Shown: positions 1 through 5,212 of the stretch, piece after piece
Numbering within the stretch: the first letter of the stretch is position 1
Layout: each line of letters starts with the position of its first letter
Source: Olsenella sp.
GTDB lineage: Bacteria > Actinomycetota > Coriobacteriia > Coriobacteriales > Atopobiaceae
Assembly: GCA_015062715.1 (NCBI GenBank)
Contig: SUUD01000158.1
Span: 1 to 5,212 of the forward strand
DNA length: 5,212 bases
Direction of reading: 5' to 3'
Translations under genes and position numbers: made by a program
Notes under the pieces: generated by a model
What the model was told of the DNA's origin: nothing
What the model saw: only the letters and a program-made list of their open reading frames with translations
Databases searched by the model: none

Positions 1-233
1 AAGCCCGTCGGACCCTCGGGGTCGCCATAGCGGTCGTAGTTGGAGCGGCGCTGCTCGTCGGAGAGGACCGAGTAGGCCTCGTTGACCTCCTTGAAGCGCT
101 CCTCGGCGTCCGGCGCGTCCGAGACGTCGGGATGGACCTCGCGCGCCTTCTTGAGGAACGCGCGCTTGATGGTGCGGGCGTCGGCGTCGCGGTCGACGCC
201 AAGCACCTCGTAATAGTCTCTGTTCGGTTGCAA
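1..233 (-). CDS. J-domain chaperone (DnaJ/CbpA type), N-terminal part only
   Basis: This is an Hsp40 co-chaperone that would stimulate DnaK ATPase activity through its J domain; only the first 77 codons are in the window. The visible protein begins MQPNRDYYEVLGVDRDAD, has the helix II-III loop HPD at residues 34-36, and then the helix III/IV region ERFKEVNEAYSVLSDEQ. It ends in YDRYGDPEGPTG, the start of a linker. The start is forced to be TTG at 233-231: the frame has a TGA at 263-261 and no other start codon between. GAGG lies 6 bases upstream of the TTG, a good ribosome binding site. Without the remainder, a full zinc-finger DnaJ cannot be told from a CbpA-type protein. The J domain is very like that of the gene at 3701-4792. 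It lies downstream of the racemase gene, with its own candidate promoter in the 112-base gap. Confidence 0.93.
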   Translation of the reverse strand, partial: MQPNRDYYEVLGVDRDADARTIKRAFLKKAREVHPDVSDAPDAEERFKEVNEAYSVLSDEQRRSNYDRYGDPEGPTG

Positions 234-244
234 AGTCTGCCTCG

Positions 245-297
245 CTTGGGTACCCGTCCTTCATGGTGCAGAGTGGATTCTACCCCATCGACCCAAG
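245..297 (-). promoter_or_regulatory. Candidate promoter with flanking inverted repeat upstream of the left J-domain gene
   Basis: On the minus strand TAGAAT (282-277) is a good -10 hexamer, placing the start near 270 and giving a leader of about 36 bases. No convincing -35 box is seen; GTTTCA 16 bases upstream is the best match. A perfect 7-bp inverted repeat, CTTGGGT (245-251) and ACCCAAG (291-297), flanks the -10. The half-site is one base from the half-site CTTGAGT of the actinobacterial heat-shock operator HAIR, but the spacing (39 bases) does not fit HAIR. A heat-shock link is inference only. Confidence 0.35.
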
Positions 298-324
298 ATG
301 AAACGGGGCTTCTCAGATTGCACG

Positions 325-347
325 GACCCCCCAAAAGGGGCGAGGTC
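325..347 (-). terminator. Hairpin at the end of the racemase gene (weak terminator or 3' stabiliser)
   Basis: GACCCCCC (325-332) pairs with GGGG (337-340) and GGTC (344-347) around an AAAA loop, with a 3-base bulge (341-343). The stem overlaps the TGA stop of the racemase gene (348-346). On the minus strand the following bases are CGTGCAATCTG, with no U-tract, so this is not a canonical intrinsic terminator. It may protect the 3' end or give partial termination before the next J-domain gene. Confidence 0.35.
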
Positions 348-1179
348 ACAGCGACAGCGCGTACTCGCCAACCTTCCTCACGCCACCCGTGAGCCAGGTG
401 TCCGCGCCGAAGGGGGCGCTGCTCACGCGCAGGGTGCCGCCAGGCTGGTCGAGCTCGAGCTCGACCGCGCGTCGCGCGTCACGGGCGAAGACCATGCCGA
501 CGGCCGCGGTGCCGCTCGCGCACGACCCCTCCCAGAAAAGGGTGTCCGCCCCTGGAACGAAGACGAGCGGCGTCATGCGGAGGCCGTCGCCCCTGTCACC
601 AAGAAACATCAGGCCAAGGCAATCGGAGGCCACCAGCGCACACCATTCCCGCACCGCACGCTCTGCATCGTCGGTGTTGTCAATCAGGTGCGCAAACGGC
701 GATTCGGGCACCACGACGAGATGGGCGATGCCCTGCATGCGAACGAGCGGCAACGTTGCGGCAGTCCCCGCATGCACCAGGAAGGCGTCACTCACGGAGA
801 CGGCGGGCGGCATGAGCACGCTGGCGGATGCGCCTTGGTCATCGGCAAGGTCAAGACGGACCCTCACCGGCCCCTCGGCCCCTGACACGCGCACGCTCAC
901 CTCATGCTCGCCGGGTCCCCAACCAAGGCGTATGGCACGCAGCAGAGCCGCGCACATGGTCGCGTTGCCACAGAACTCGCCCCCAGCCATGCAGAGCGTC
1001 GGCAGGTCATCCCCGCCCGCGTCACAGAAACCGACCTGCTCGACCTCCGGGTGGCGCGCCATGACGGCAGCGGCCACTGCGGTCATGTCCTTACCGTCCA
1101 CGGCCGTCTCCACCAGCGCCGTGACGTTGCCGGTGGGATCGAAGATTCCGTAGCGCACCTCTGTCGTCGCCTGGACCAT
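346..1179 (-). CDS. PLP-independent amino acid racemase, DapF fold, CntK-like (probable histidine racemase)
   Basis: This 277-residue protein has the size and two-lobed layout of the diaminopimelate epimerase superfamily, whose members invert an amino acid alpha-carbon by a two-cysteine, cofactor-free mechanism in the cytoplasm. The cysteine motifs are GGEFCGNATM (Cys70) and FWEGSCASGTAAVG (Cys220). They replace the DapF signatures MCGNGxRC and ACGTGA. From memory, staphylococcal histidine racemase CntK has closely similar blocks: NPSGNMT (here DPTGNVT, 14-20), EQVGF (47-51), GNEFCGNATM, WENSCGSGTA and QPGG (245-248). Histidine racemase, or racemase of another polar amino acid, is therefore the best call, and DapF is unlikely. 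The substrate is inferred. The start ATG lies 8 bases after the ATPase stop, and the AGGGGAG ribosome site overlaps that stop, so translation is probably coupled. It is the last gene of the ABC importer operon, which suggests it acts on the imported amino acid. Confidence 0.85.
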   Translation of the reverse strand: MVQATTEVRYGIFDPTGNVTALVETAVDGKDMTAVAAAVMARHPEVEQVGFCDAGGDDLPTLCMAGGEFCGNATMCAALLRAIRLGWGPGEHEVSVRVSGAEGPVRVRLDLADDQGASASVLMPPAVSVSDAFLVHAGTAATLPLVRMQGIAHLVVVPESPFAHLIDNTDDAERAVREWCALVASDCLGLMFLGDRGDGLRMTPLVFVPGADTLFWEGSCASGTAAVGMVFARDARRAVELELDQPGGTLRVSSAPFGADTWLTGGVRKVGEYALSL

Positions 1180-1187
1180 ACTCTCCC

Positions 1188-1946
1188 CTAGCGCTCGAAG
1201 ACGCGCAGGAACTGCCTGGTGCGCTCCTCGCGCGGATTGTCGAAGACCTCCTGCGGCGACCCCTGCTCCACGATCACGCCGCCGTCCATGAACAGGACGC
1301 GGTTGCTCACCGCCTTGGCAAAGGGCATCTCGTGCGTGACGACCACCATGGTCATGTGCTCGTCCGCAAGCTGTCGGATGACCTTGAGGACCTCACCGGT
1401 GAGCTCGGGGTCGAGCGCGGAGGTGGGCTCGTCGAAGAAGAGGATCTCGGGCCTCATGGCCAGGGCTCGGGCAATGGCCACGCGCTGCTGCTGGCCACCG
1501 GAGAGCTGGAAGGGGTAGGCCTTGGCCTTGTCGGCGATGCCCATCTTGGCGAGCAGCTCCATTGCAGCCTGCTCCGCCTCGGCCTTGTCACGCCCCTGCA
1601 CGTGGATGGGTGCATCGACGAGGTTCTGCAGGATGCTGTAGTGCGGGAAGAGGTTGAACTGCTGGAAGACCAGCCCGCAATAGCTGCGGAAGTGCCGCAG
1701 GCGGTCTGTTCCCACGTAGCTTGCCTGTCCCGACTCGTCGGTGCTGGCCGCGGTCTCGCCCATGTAGCGGATCTCGCCGGCGTCGATGGTCTCGAGGAAG
1801 GTGGCGCAGCGCAGAAGCGTCGACTTGCCAGAGCCTGACGGGCCGATGACGCTCACGACCTCGCCCTTGTCGACGTTGAAGCTGATGTCCTTGAGCACGA
1901 CGTTGTCGCCGAACTGCTTCTTGATGTTGTTCATCTCGAGAATCAT
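1188..1946 (-). CDS. Polar amino acid ABC transporter ATP-binding protein (HisP/GlnQ type)
   Basis: This is the cytoplasmic ATPase of the amino acid importer encoded just upstream; it would act as a homodimer driving transport through the permease. With 252 residues it has normal family length and all motifs intact: Walker A GPSGSGKST (35-43), Q-loop FQQFNLFPH (Gln95/96), signature LSGGQ (148-152), Walker B ending in Asp172-Glu173, D-loop SALD, and switch His205 in VVVTHEM. The FNLFPH and THEMPFAKAVSNRV stretches are typical of the polar amino acid subfamily. ATG at 1946 is chosen because GGAGGG stands 7 bases before it; a TTG five codons upstream (1961) has no such site. Thirty-six bases separate it from the permease stop, and 8 bases from the racemase start. 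Its substrate cannot be read from the ATPase. Confidence 0.96.
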   Translation of the reverse strand: MILEMNNIKKQFGDNVVLKDISFNVDKGEVVSVIGPSGSGKSTLLRCATFLETIDAGEIRYMGETAASTDESGQASYVGTDRLRHFRSYCGLVFQQFNLFPHYSILQNLVDAPIHVQGRDKAEAEQAAMELLAKMGIADKAKAYPFQLSGGQQQRVAIARALAMRPEILFFDEPTSALDPELTGEVLKVIRQLADEHMTMVVVTHEMPFAKAVSNRVLFMDGGVIVEQGSPQEVFDNPREERTRQFLRVFER

Positions 1947-1982
1947 GTCTCGTCCCTCCAAGGCCCCACGTGTCGGCGCCGA

Positions 1983-2630
1983 TTACTTGTAGTAGTCCAT
2001 CGACCTCTCGACGCGGGCCATGACGCGCTCGACGACGTAGTTTGCGACGAAATAGAAGATGCCCGCAATGATGAAGGGCATGAACGAGACCTGTGACGCA
2101 GAGATCTGCTTGGCCAGGCTGAAGACCTCCTGGAACGCAAGCGTAGATGCAAGCGAGGTGTCCTTGACCAGCGTGATGACCTCGTTGGTGATGGACGGCA
2201 TGATGCGTTTGGCAACCTGGGGCAAGATGATGCGCATGAAGGTCTGCGCCTTGGTGTAGCCAAGGACTTCGGCAGCCTCGTACTGGCCCTGCGGGATGGA
2301 CTCGATGCCCCCGCGGTAGATTTCGGCGAAGTAGGCTGCATAGTTGAGCACGAAGCCCAGGATGAGCGCCGGGAAGCGCCAGCCGCCGATGTTGATGCCG
2401 AAGAGGTAGTACGGGCCGAAGTACCAGACGAGCAGCTGCAGCATGAGGGGCGTGCCACGGATGACCGAGATAAACGCGCTGATGATGCCGCGAACCACGG
2501 AGAAGCGCGACTTCTTGAGCAGCGCGATGACCATGCCCAGGGGCAGAGAGCCGACAAGCGTGAGGAAGAAGACGGCAAACGTCTTGAGCATGCCCTCGAA
2601 CATGACCTGGAGCATGGTGGATATCGTCAT
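1983..2630 (-). CDS. Polar amino acid ABC transporter permease (HisQM/GlnP type)
   Basis: This integral membrane subunit of the importer has 215 residues, a usual length for the family. Hydrophobic segments lie near 15-37, 47-72 (containing the conserved RGTPLMLQL, 58-66), 85-103 and 183-203. The cytoplasmic EAA loop that docks on the ATPase reads EAAEVLGYTKAQ from residue 118, ending in ILP at 137. The segment VKDTSLAS (155-162) is also characteristic of HisQM permeases. ATG at 2630 is preceded by GAGGT with a 6-base spacer; starts further upstream in this frame would add an unconserved tail. Only one permease gene is present, so the channel is probably a homodimer. A hairpin lies in the 72 bases between it and the binding-protein gene. 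Confidence 0.95.
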   Translation of the reverse strand: MTISTMLQVMFEGMLKTFAVFFLTLVGSLPLGMVIALLKKSRFSVVRGIISAFISVIRGTPLMLQLLVWYFGPYYLFGINIGGWRFPALILGFVLNYAAYFAEIYRGGIESIPQGQYEAAEVLGYTKAQTFMRIILPQVAKRIMPSITNEVITLVKDTSLASTLAFQEVFSLAKQISASQVSFMPFIIAGIFYFVANYVVERVMARVERSMDYYK

Positions 2631-2656
2631 GGTTGGACCTCGTTCGTCATGAGGAA

Positions 2657-2689
2657 GGGGCCACCACGGCAAACAGCCGAAGTGGCCCC
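2657..2689 (-). promoter_or_regulatory. Intercistronic hairpin between binding-protein and permease genes
   Basis: GGGGCCAC (2657-2664) and GTGGCCCC (2682-2689) form a perfect 8-bp stem. After a 2x2 internal loop, CGGC (2667-2670) pairs with GCCG (2676-2679) around a 5-base loop. It lies in the 72-base gap, 13 bases after the binding-protein stop codon. On the minus strand the hairpin is followed by TTCCTCATG rather than a U-run. It therefore more likely stabilises the upstream mRNA or partly attenuates read-through than terminates. Such hairpins commonly raise binding-protein output over membrane subunits in ABC operons; that role is inferred here. Confidence 0.6.
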
Positions 2690-2702
2690 CGTCGCATACG
2701 TG

Positions 2703-3542
2703 CTACTTGCCCAGGATGAGGGAGTCGTAGATGGCGGGATAGCGCTGGCCGATCTCGTCGAAGGTACCGTCGTCGACGAGCTTCATGAGCGCATCCCAGA
2801 CCTTGGCCAGAAGGTCGTCCTCGCCCAGGCGGAAGGCGATGGCATAGATCTCCTCGGAGAGGACCTCGTCGAGGAAGACGATGGAGTCGTCATCGCCCTT
2901 GAGGTAGGAGCCGTTGGTGATGTCGATGGCGATGGCGTCGATGCCGCCGGCCTTGAGGTCATTGAAGGCGGTGGTGTAGGTGTCGTAGACCTCGAGCGAG
3001 GCAAAGGTGGCGGCGAGCTCGGCCTGCCCCTCCTCCTCGTCCTCGAGCATGATCTGCGCCGAGGTGCCACTCTGGACGCCGACCTTCTTGCCGGCAAGGT
3101 CGGCCAGGGTGGCGATGCCGGAATCGGCCTTGACCATGATCATCTGCGAGTTGTTGGAATAGGGCTCGCTCCAGAGGTAGGCGTCCGCGTTGTCGGCCAT
3201 CTTGGTGAAGCCGGACCAGATGCAGTCGCAGCTGCCGGCATTGAGCTCGGCGTCCTTGGCGGTCCAATCAAAGGGGACGGGCTCGTAGGTCCACTCGTTG
3301 ACCTCACAGACAGCATGGGCGCACTCGACGTCAAAGCCGGTGGTCGATCCGTCCTCGCCAATGAAGGAGTAGGGCGGGAAGTCGCGGTCGAAGCCGTGCT
3401 TGAAGGTGAAGCCGGGGCCGTAGGGGTCCTCGCCCTCGGCGGCCGGCGCATCGGAGCCAGATCCGCCTCCGCAGGCGACAAGGCCGAAGGCGGGGGCGGC
3501 AGCGAGGGCGGCAAGGAACTGGCGGCGGTTCATGGTTGGCAT
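2703..3542 (-). CDS. Amino acid ABC transporter substrate-binding lipoprotein, twin-arginine-type signal
   Basis: This is the extracytoplasmic receptor of the importer, of the type-II bacterial extracellular solute-binding family 3, first gene of the operon. The signal peptide MPTMNRRQFLAALAAAPA leads to the lipobox LVAC, with Cys24 the lipidated residue. RRQFL (6-10) resembles the twin-arginine motif, so Tat export is possible. Family features are DRDFPPYSF, GFDVE, SGFT (110-113), WSEPY, GKKVGVQSGTSA (151-162), Asp207 and a C-terminal GTFDEIGQRY. At the position where HisJ/LAO-type proteins carry the arginine that binds the ligand carboxylate, Asn118 stands by eye alignment. Four more cysteines (74, 79, 105, 107) could form disulfides. 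ATG at 3542 has AGGA 5 bases upstream; the ATG at 3548 would overlap that site, and the one at 3533 lacks one. Substrate unknown; amino acid is likely. Confidence 0.93.
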   Translation of the reverse strand: MPTMNRRQFLAALAAAPAFGLVACGGGSGSDAPAAEGEDPYGPGFTFKHGFDRDFPPYSFIGEDGSTTGFDVECAHAVCEVNEWTYEPVPFDWTAKDAELNAGSCDCIWSGFTKMADNADAYLWSEPYSNNSQMIMVKADSGIATLADLAGKKVGVQSGTSAQIMLEDEEEGQAELAATFASLEVYDTYTTAFNDLKAGGIDAIAIDITNGSYLKGDDDSIVFLDEVLSEEIYAIAFRLGEDDLLAKVWDALMKLVDDGTFDEIGQRYPAIYDSLILGK

Positions 3543-3584
3543 GGTCATCCTTTCGCGAGGGTGTCATCCACTTTAGTATGGTGG

Positions 3585-3618
3585 AGTATAGGATAGCGCA
3601 CCCATGTGGCCGCCATAA
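3585..3618 (-). promoter_or_regulatory. Candidate promoter of the importer-racemase operon
   Basis: Two overlapping -10 choices occur on the minus strand: TATCCT (3595-3590), 17 bases from TTATGG (3618-3613), and TATACT (3590-3585), a better hexamer without a good -35. Either gives a leader of roughly 35-40 bases before the ATG at 3542. A 5-bp inverted repeat TCCAC (3567-3571)/GTGGA (3581-3585) covers the expected start site and could be an operator. The leader seems too short for a T-box or a large riboswitch. Confidence 0.3.
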
Positions 3619-3700
3619 CCCCGGCTAGTAAAGACTCTGTTACGACAGGGGTGCCAGGCCCATGAGTGCGGAGGGTACGACCCCTTTGCCAGCCTTGTTG

Positions 3701-4792
3701 CTAGAGGCCCCCGCGCATGCAGCTCGCCATGGCAACGAACATGAGGGCCCAGACCAGCCCCGTCTGCGCACCCGAGGCGATCGCCCGGCCGACGTTTGCC
3801 CACCAGCCCTGGCCATGTCCCGCGAGGTTGCTCGACAGGACGAAGAACGCCCCTATCGCCAGGGGGAACATGATGACGGGCATGACTGCCGAGGTCGAGC
3901 CCGTCAGAAGGCCCAGCAGCAGGAAGGGCAGGGCGAAGCCCAGCAGGCGGAAGCCGGCGGACTGGCGGTAGTCGAGCCGCTCGGCAGGCACGGCCACCCG
4001 GCATACGAAGTCACCGGCCGCCTCGCCATTGGTGCCGGCGTTGCCCATGCCCTCGATGCGCACCTCCGAACCATCGTAGGAGCCCGCTGGGATGTCGACC
4101 ACGACCTCGCTCGCCGTGAGGACGCGCCCGGAGCCGCCGCACTCCTCGCAGGGGTCGACGACCACGCGGCCCGACCCCTCGCACTCGGGGCAGGTCATGT
4201 TCATGACGCCAAAGCCCAGGAGGTCCTGCAGGTCGAGTGTGATGCGTCCCGTTCCGCCGCAGGTCGGGCAGGTCGCCGAGTGCTCGGCATGGACGGAGCC
4301 CCTGCCGCCGCAGTGCGAGCAGGGCGCGTAGTGGTTATAGGTGACGCCCCTGCGGCACCCCTCACGTGCCTGCTTGGGCTCGAGCGTGACCTCGTAGACC
4401 ACGTCGTTGCCGGCGTGCGGGTTGAAGGCCCGCGAGCGGGCCTGGGCACGGGAGCGACGGGCCTGCGAGAACGGGAAGCCGTCGAAGGGCCAGTCGCCGT
4501 ACGAGGAGTACCCGCCACCGTAGCCGCCGGAGGAGGACGGTGTGGACCATTGGGCACCAGCAAACGGGTTCCCGGAGCGCATGGCGTCGTAGCGGGCGCG
4601 CTTGTCGTCGTCGGACAGGACCGCATACGCCTCGGAGACCTCCTTGAAGCGCTCCTCGGCGTCGGGCTCCTTGTTGACGTCCGGGTGCAGGGTGCGCGCC
4701 TTCTTCTGGAATGCCTTGCGTATCTCGTCTGTGCTGGCATCGGTCGAAACGCCGAGCACCTCGTAGTAGTCCTTCTCGTTCATGGAAGCCAT
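3701..4792 (-). CDS. Membrane-anchored DnaJ-like protein: J domain, zinc finger, three C-terminal membrane helices
   Basis: This 363-residue protein begins as a type I Hsp40. The J domain spans residues 7-70 with HPD at 36-38. A Gly/Ser/Tyr-rich linker (73-105) and a basic stretch (111-121) follow. Substrate domain I starts near 130 and is interrupted by a zinc finger with four CxxCxGxG repeats at 158, 175, 201 and 215. Domain I resumes with VVVDIPAGSYDGSEVRIEG and ends near 276. Where DnaJ would have substrate domain II and the dimerisation tail, there are three hydrophobic segments, about 280-298, 302-320 and 343-358. It would recruit DnaK to the cytoplasmic membrane face; the partner or client is unknown. 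ATG at 4792 has GGGGAG 8 bases upstream; the ATG three codons later has no site. It is probably monocistronic, 158 bases upstream of the importer operon. Confidence 0.93.
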   Translation of the reverse strand: MASMNEKDYYEVLGVSTDASTDEIRKAFQKKARTLHPDVNKEPDAEERFKEVSEAYAVLSDDDKRARYDAMRSGNPFAGAQWSTPSSSGGYGGGYSSYGDWPFDGFPFSQARRSRAQARSRAFNPHAGNDVVYEVTLEPKQAREGCRRGVTYNHYAPCSHCGGRGSVHAEHSATCPTCGGTGRITLDLQDLLGFGVMNMTCPECEGSGRVVVDPCEECGGSGRVLTASEVVVDIPAGSYDGSEVRIEGMGNAGTNGEAAGDFVCRVAVPAERLDYRQSAGFRLLGFALPFLLLGLLTGSTSAVMPVIMFPLAIGAFFVLSSNLAGHGQGWWANVGRAIASGAQTGLVWALMFVAMASCMRGGL

Positions 4793-5100
4793 GTGGTCGT
4801 CTCCCCTGCCGTCCAGCCATCGGGCGACCGTCGGTCGCCTGGTTGATTGTACCCAAGAGGGTGTCCGGCAGTCCGGCGGCCCCGCACCCCGCCACAGGAG
4901 CCGCCTCCTCCATCAAACGCCCACCGCAATCCCCTGTTGCCGTGCCTGTCAATGACTGAACGGGAAGAACGGCGAAACAGTGACAAAATGGAGAGGCTGG
5001 ATAGCACCTGCTGACGCACGTGACCGCAGGGCCACCCGTCGGCGCGAGCCCAACCGACAGATTCGCGACCTATCGGGCACACGAAACCAGAGGAGTCGCC
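4793..5100. other. Divergent intergenic region between J-domain gene and HTH regulator gene
   Basis: These 308 bases hold no convincing gene. The left part carries the candidate promoter and palindrome of the J-domain gene. The middle (4861-4945) is GC-rich with short repeats such as two TCCGGC copies 8 bases apart (4864, 4872) and no clear signal. The right part holds three CCGA-type half-sites (5038-5042 reverse, 5054-5058 forward, 5073-5076 reverse), the last two forming a rough 23-bp dyad, and the strong ribosome site GAGGAG five bases before the regulator ATG. I could not identify a convincing plus-strand promoter. Confidence 0.6.
4823..4857 (-). promoter_or_regulatory. Candidate promoter and start-site palindrome of the membrane J-domain gene
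   Basis: On the minus strand TACAAT (4851-4846) matches five of six -10 bases, giving a predicted start near 4839 and a leader of about 46 bases; no good -35 is seen. Beginning at that start is a perfect palindrome, GGCGACCG-T-CGGTCGCC (4823-4839), suited to an operator or a 5'-end mRNA hairpin. Immediately upstream of the -10, and overlapping its first base, is CTTGGGT (4857-4851), the same heptamer that flanks the promoter of the other J-domain gene. Confidence 0.45.
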
Positions 5101-5212
5101 ATGGAGTTCTGCGAGAGGCTCGATTCCTACATCCGCCTGCTGGGCTGCACCTCGAGCGAGCTTGCAAAGGCGTCGGGCGTCTCCCTGGCGACCATCAGCC
5201 GCTACCGTTCCG
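5101..5212 (+). CDS. Helix-turn-helix DNA-binding protein, N-terminal part only
   Basis: An open frame starts at ATG 5101 with AGAGGAG five bases upstream and continues past the window edge; 37 codons are visible. The protein starts MEFCERLDSYIRLLGC and contains a classical helix-turn-helix, SSELAKASGVSLATISRYRS (18-37). Its ELAKASGV first helix and SLATISRYR recognition helix are of the XRE/Cro (or LacI-like) type. It is divergent from the membrane J-domain gene and could regulate it or itself. The rest of the protein, and so its ligand-sensing or enzymatic domains, cannot be seen; a longer multi-domain protein is possible. Confidence 0.85.
   Translation, partial: MEFCERLDSYIRLLGCTSSELAKASGVSLATISRYRS

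Noticed and set aside
346..1179. Assignment as dapF (lysine/peptidoglycan synthesis)
   Set aside because: The MCGNGxRC and ACGTGA signatures of DapF are absent and replaced by CntK-type motifs.
346..3542. Staphylopine-like metallophore cluster
   Set aside because: Only the racemase resembles that pathway; no CntL or CntM homologue is visible, and the transporter is of the polar amino acid class rather than the peptide/nickel class.
2649..3596. Long plus-strand open frame of 315 codons
   Set aside because: It is the antisense of the solute-binding protein gene; its low-complexity Gly/Val/Leu/Glu/Ala composition is that of a GC-rich shadow frame, and the opposite strand has clear family motifs.
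3631..3650. Terminator of the membrane J-domain gene
   Set aside because: The only hairpin there is CTGT-TACG-ACAG (3637-3648), a 4-bp stem with just a short T-rich stretch after it; too weak to annotate.
3662..4846. Long plus-strand open frame of 394 codons
   Set aside because: It lies antisense to the J-domain/zinc-finger gene, has no recognisable domain and extends over that gene's promoter region.
4362..4952. Minus-strand open frame starting upstream of the J-domain gene
   Set aside because: It mostly overlaps the J-domain gene in another frame, and its unique upstream part shows no motif; a short leader peptide is conceivable but unsupported.
4860..5000. Plus-strand promoter for the HTH gene
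   Set aside because: Pairs such as GTGACA (4980) with TAGCAC have poor -10 agreement; none stands out from chance.

Overview
The window is high-GC bacterial DNA, densely coded and mostly on the minus strand. The style fits Actinomycetota, most likely a Coriobacteriia member (Olsenella/Atopobium-like). That placement is inferred from GC-rich codon use, the twin-arginine-type lipoprotein signal and the general protein style; no rRNA or other marker gene confirms it.

Layout, read in the direction of minus-strand transcription (right to left). A plus-strand gene for a helix-turn-helix regulator starts at 5101 and runs off the right edge. A 308-base divergent intergenic region follows. Next is an unusual J-domain protein (4792-3701) with a DnaJ J domain and four-repeat zinc finger, whose C-terminal part is replaced by three predicted membrane helices. 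After 158 noncoding bases comes a four-gene operon: solute-binding lipoprotein (3542-2703), permease (2630-1983), ATPase (1946-1188) and a PLP-independent amino acid racemase (1179-346). A second J-domain gene starts with TTG at 233 and runs off the left edge.

The three transporter genes make a complete polar-amino-acid ABC importer: lipid-anchored receptor, one membrane subunit acting as a homodimer, and one HisP/GlnQ-type ATPase. The racemase gene begins 8 bases after the ATPase stop, with its Shine-Dalgarno overlapping that stop. The enzyme has the DapF fold and a catalytic cysteine pair (Cys70, Cys220). Its active-site motifs, however, match staphylococcal histidine racemase (CntK) rather than diaminopimelate epimerase. 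The cluster therefore looks like an import-plus-racemisation unit, possibly for histidine or a D-amino acid. No staphylopine synthesis partners (CntL, CntM) are in the window. This is the most interesting content here.

Other points of interest are the membrane-anchored truncated DnaJ, a 17-bp perfect palindrome at the predicted transcription start of that gene, a hairpin between the binding-protein and permease genes, and loss of the usual ligand-binding arginine in the binding protein. No tRNA, rRNA, CRISPR array, insertion sequence or origin was seen.
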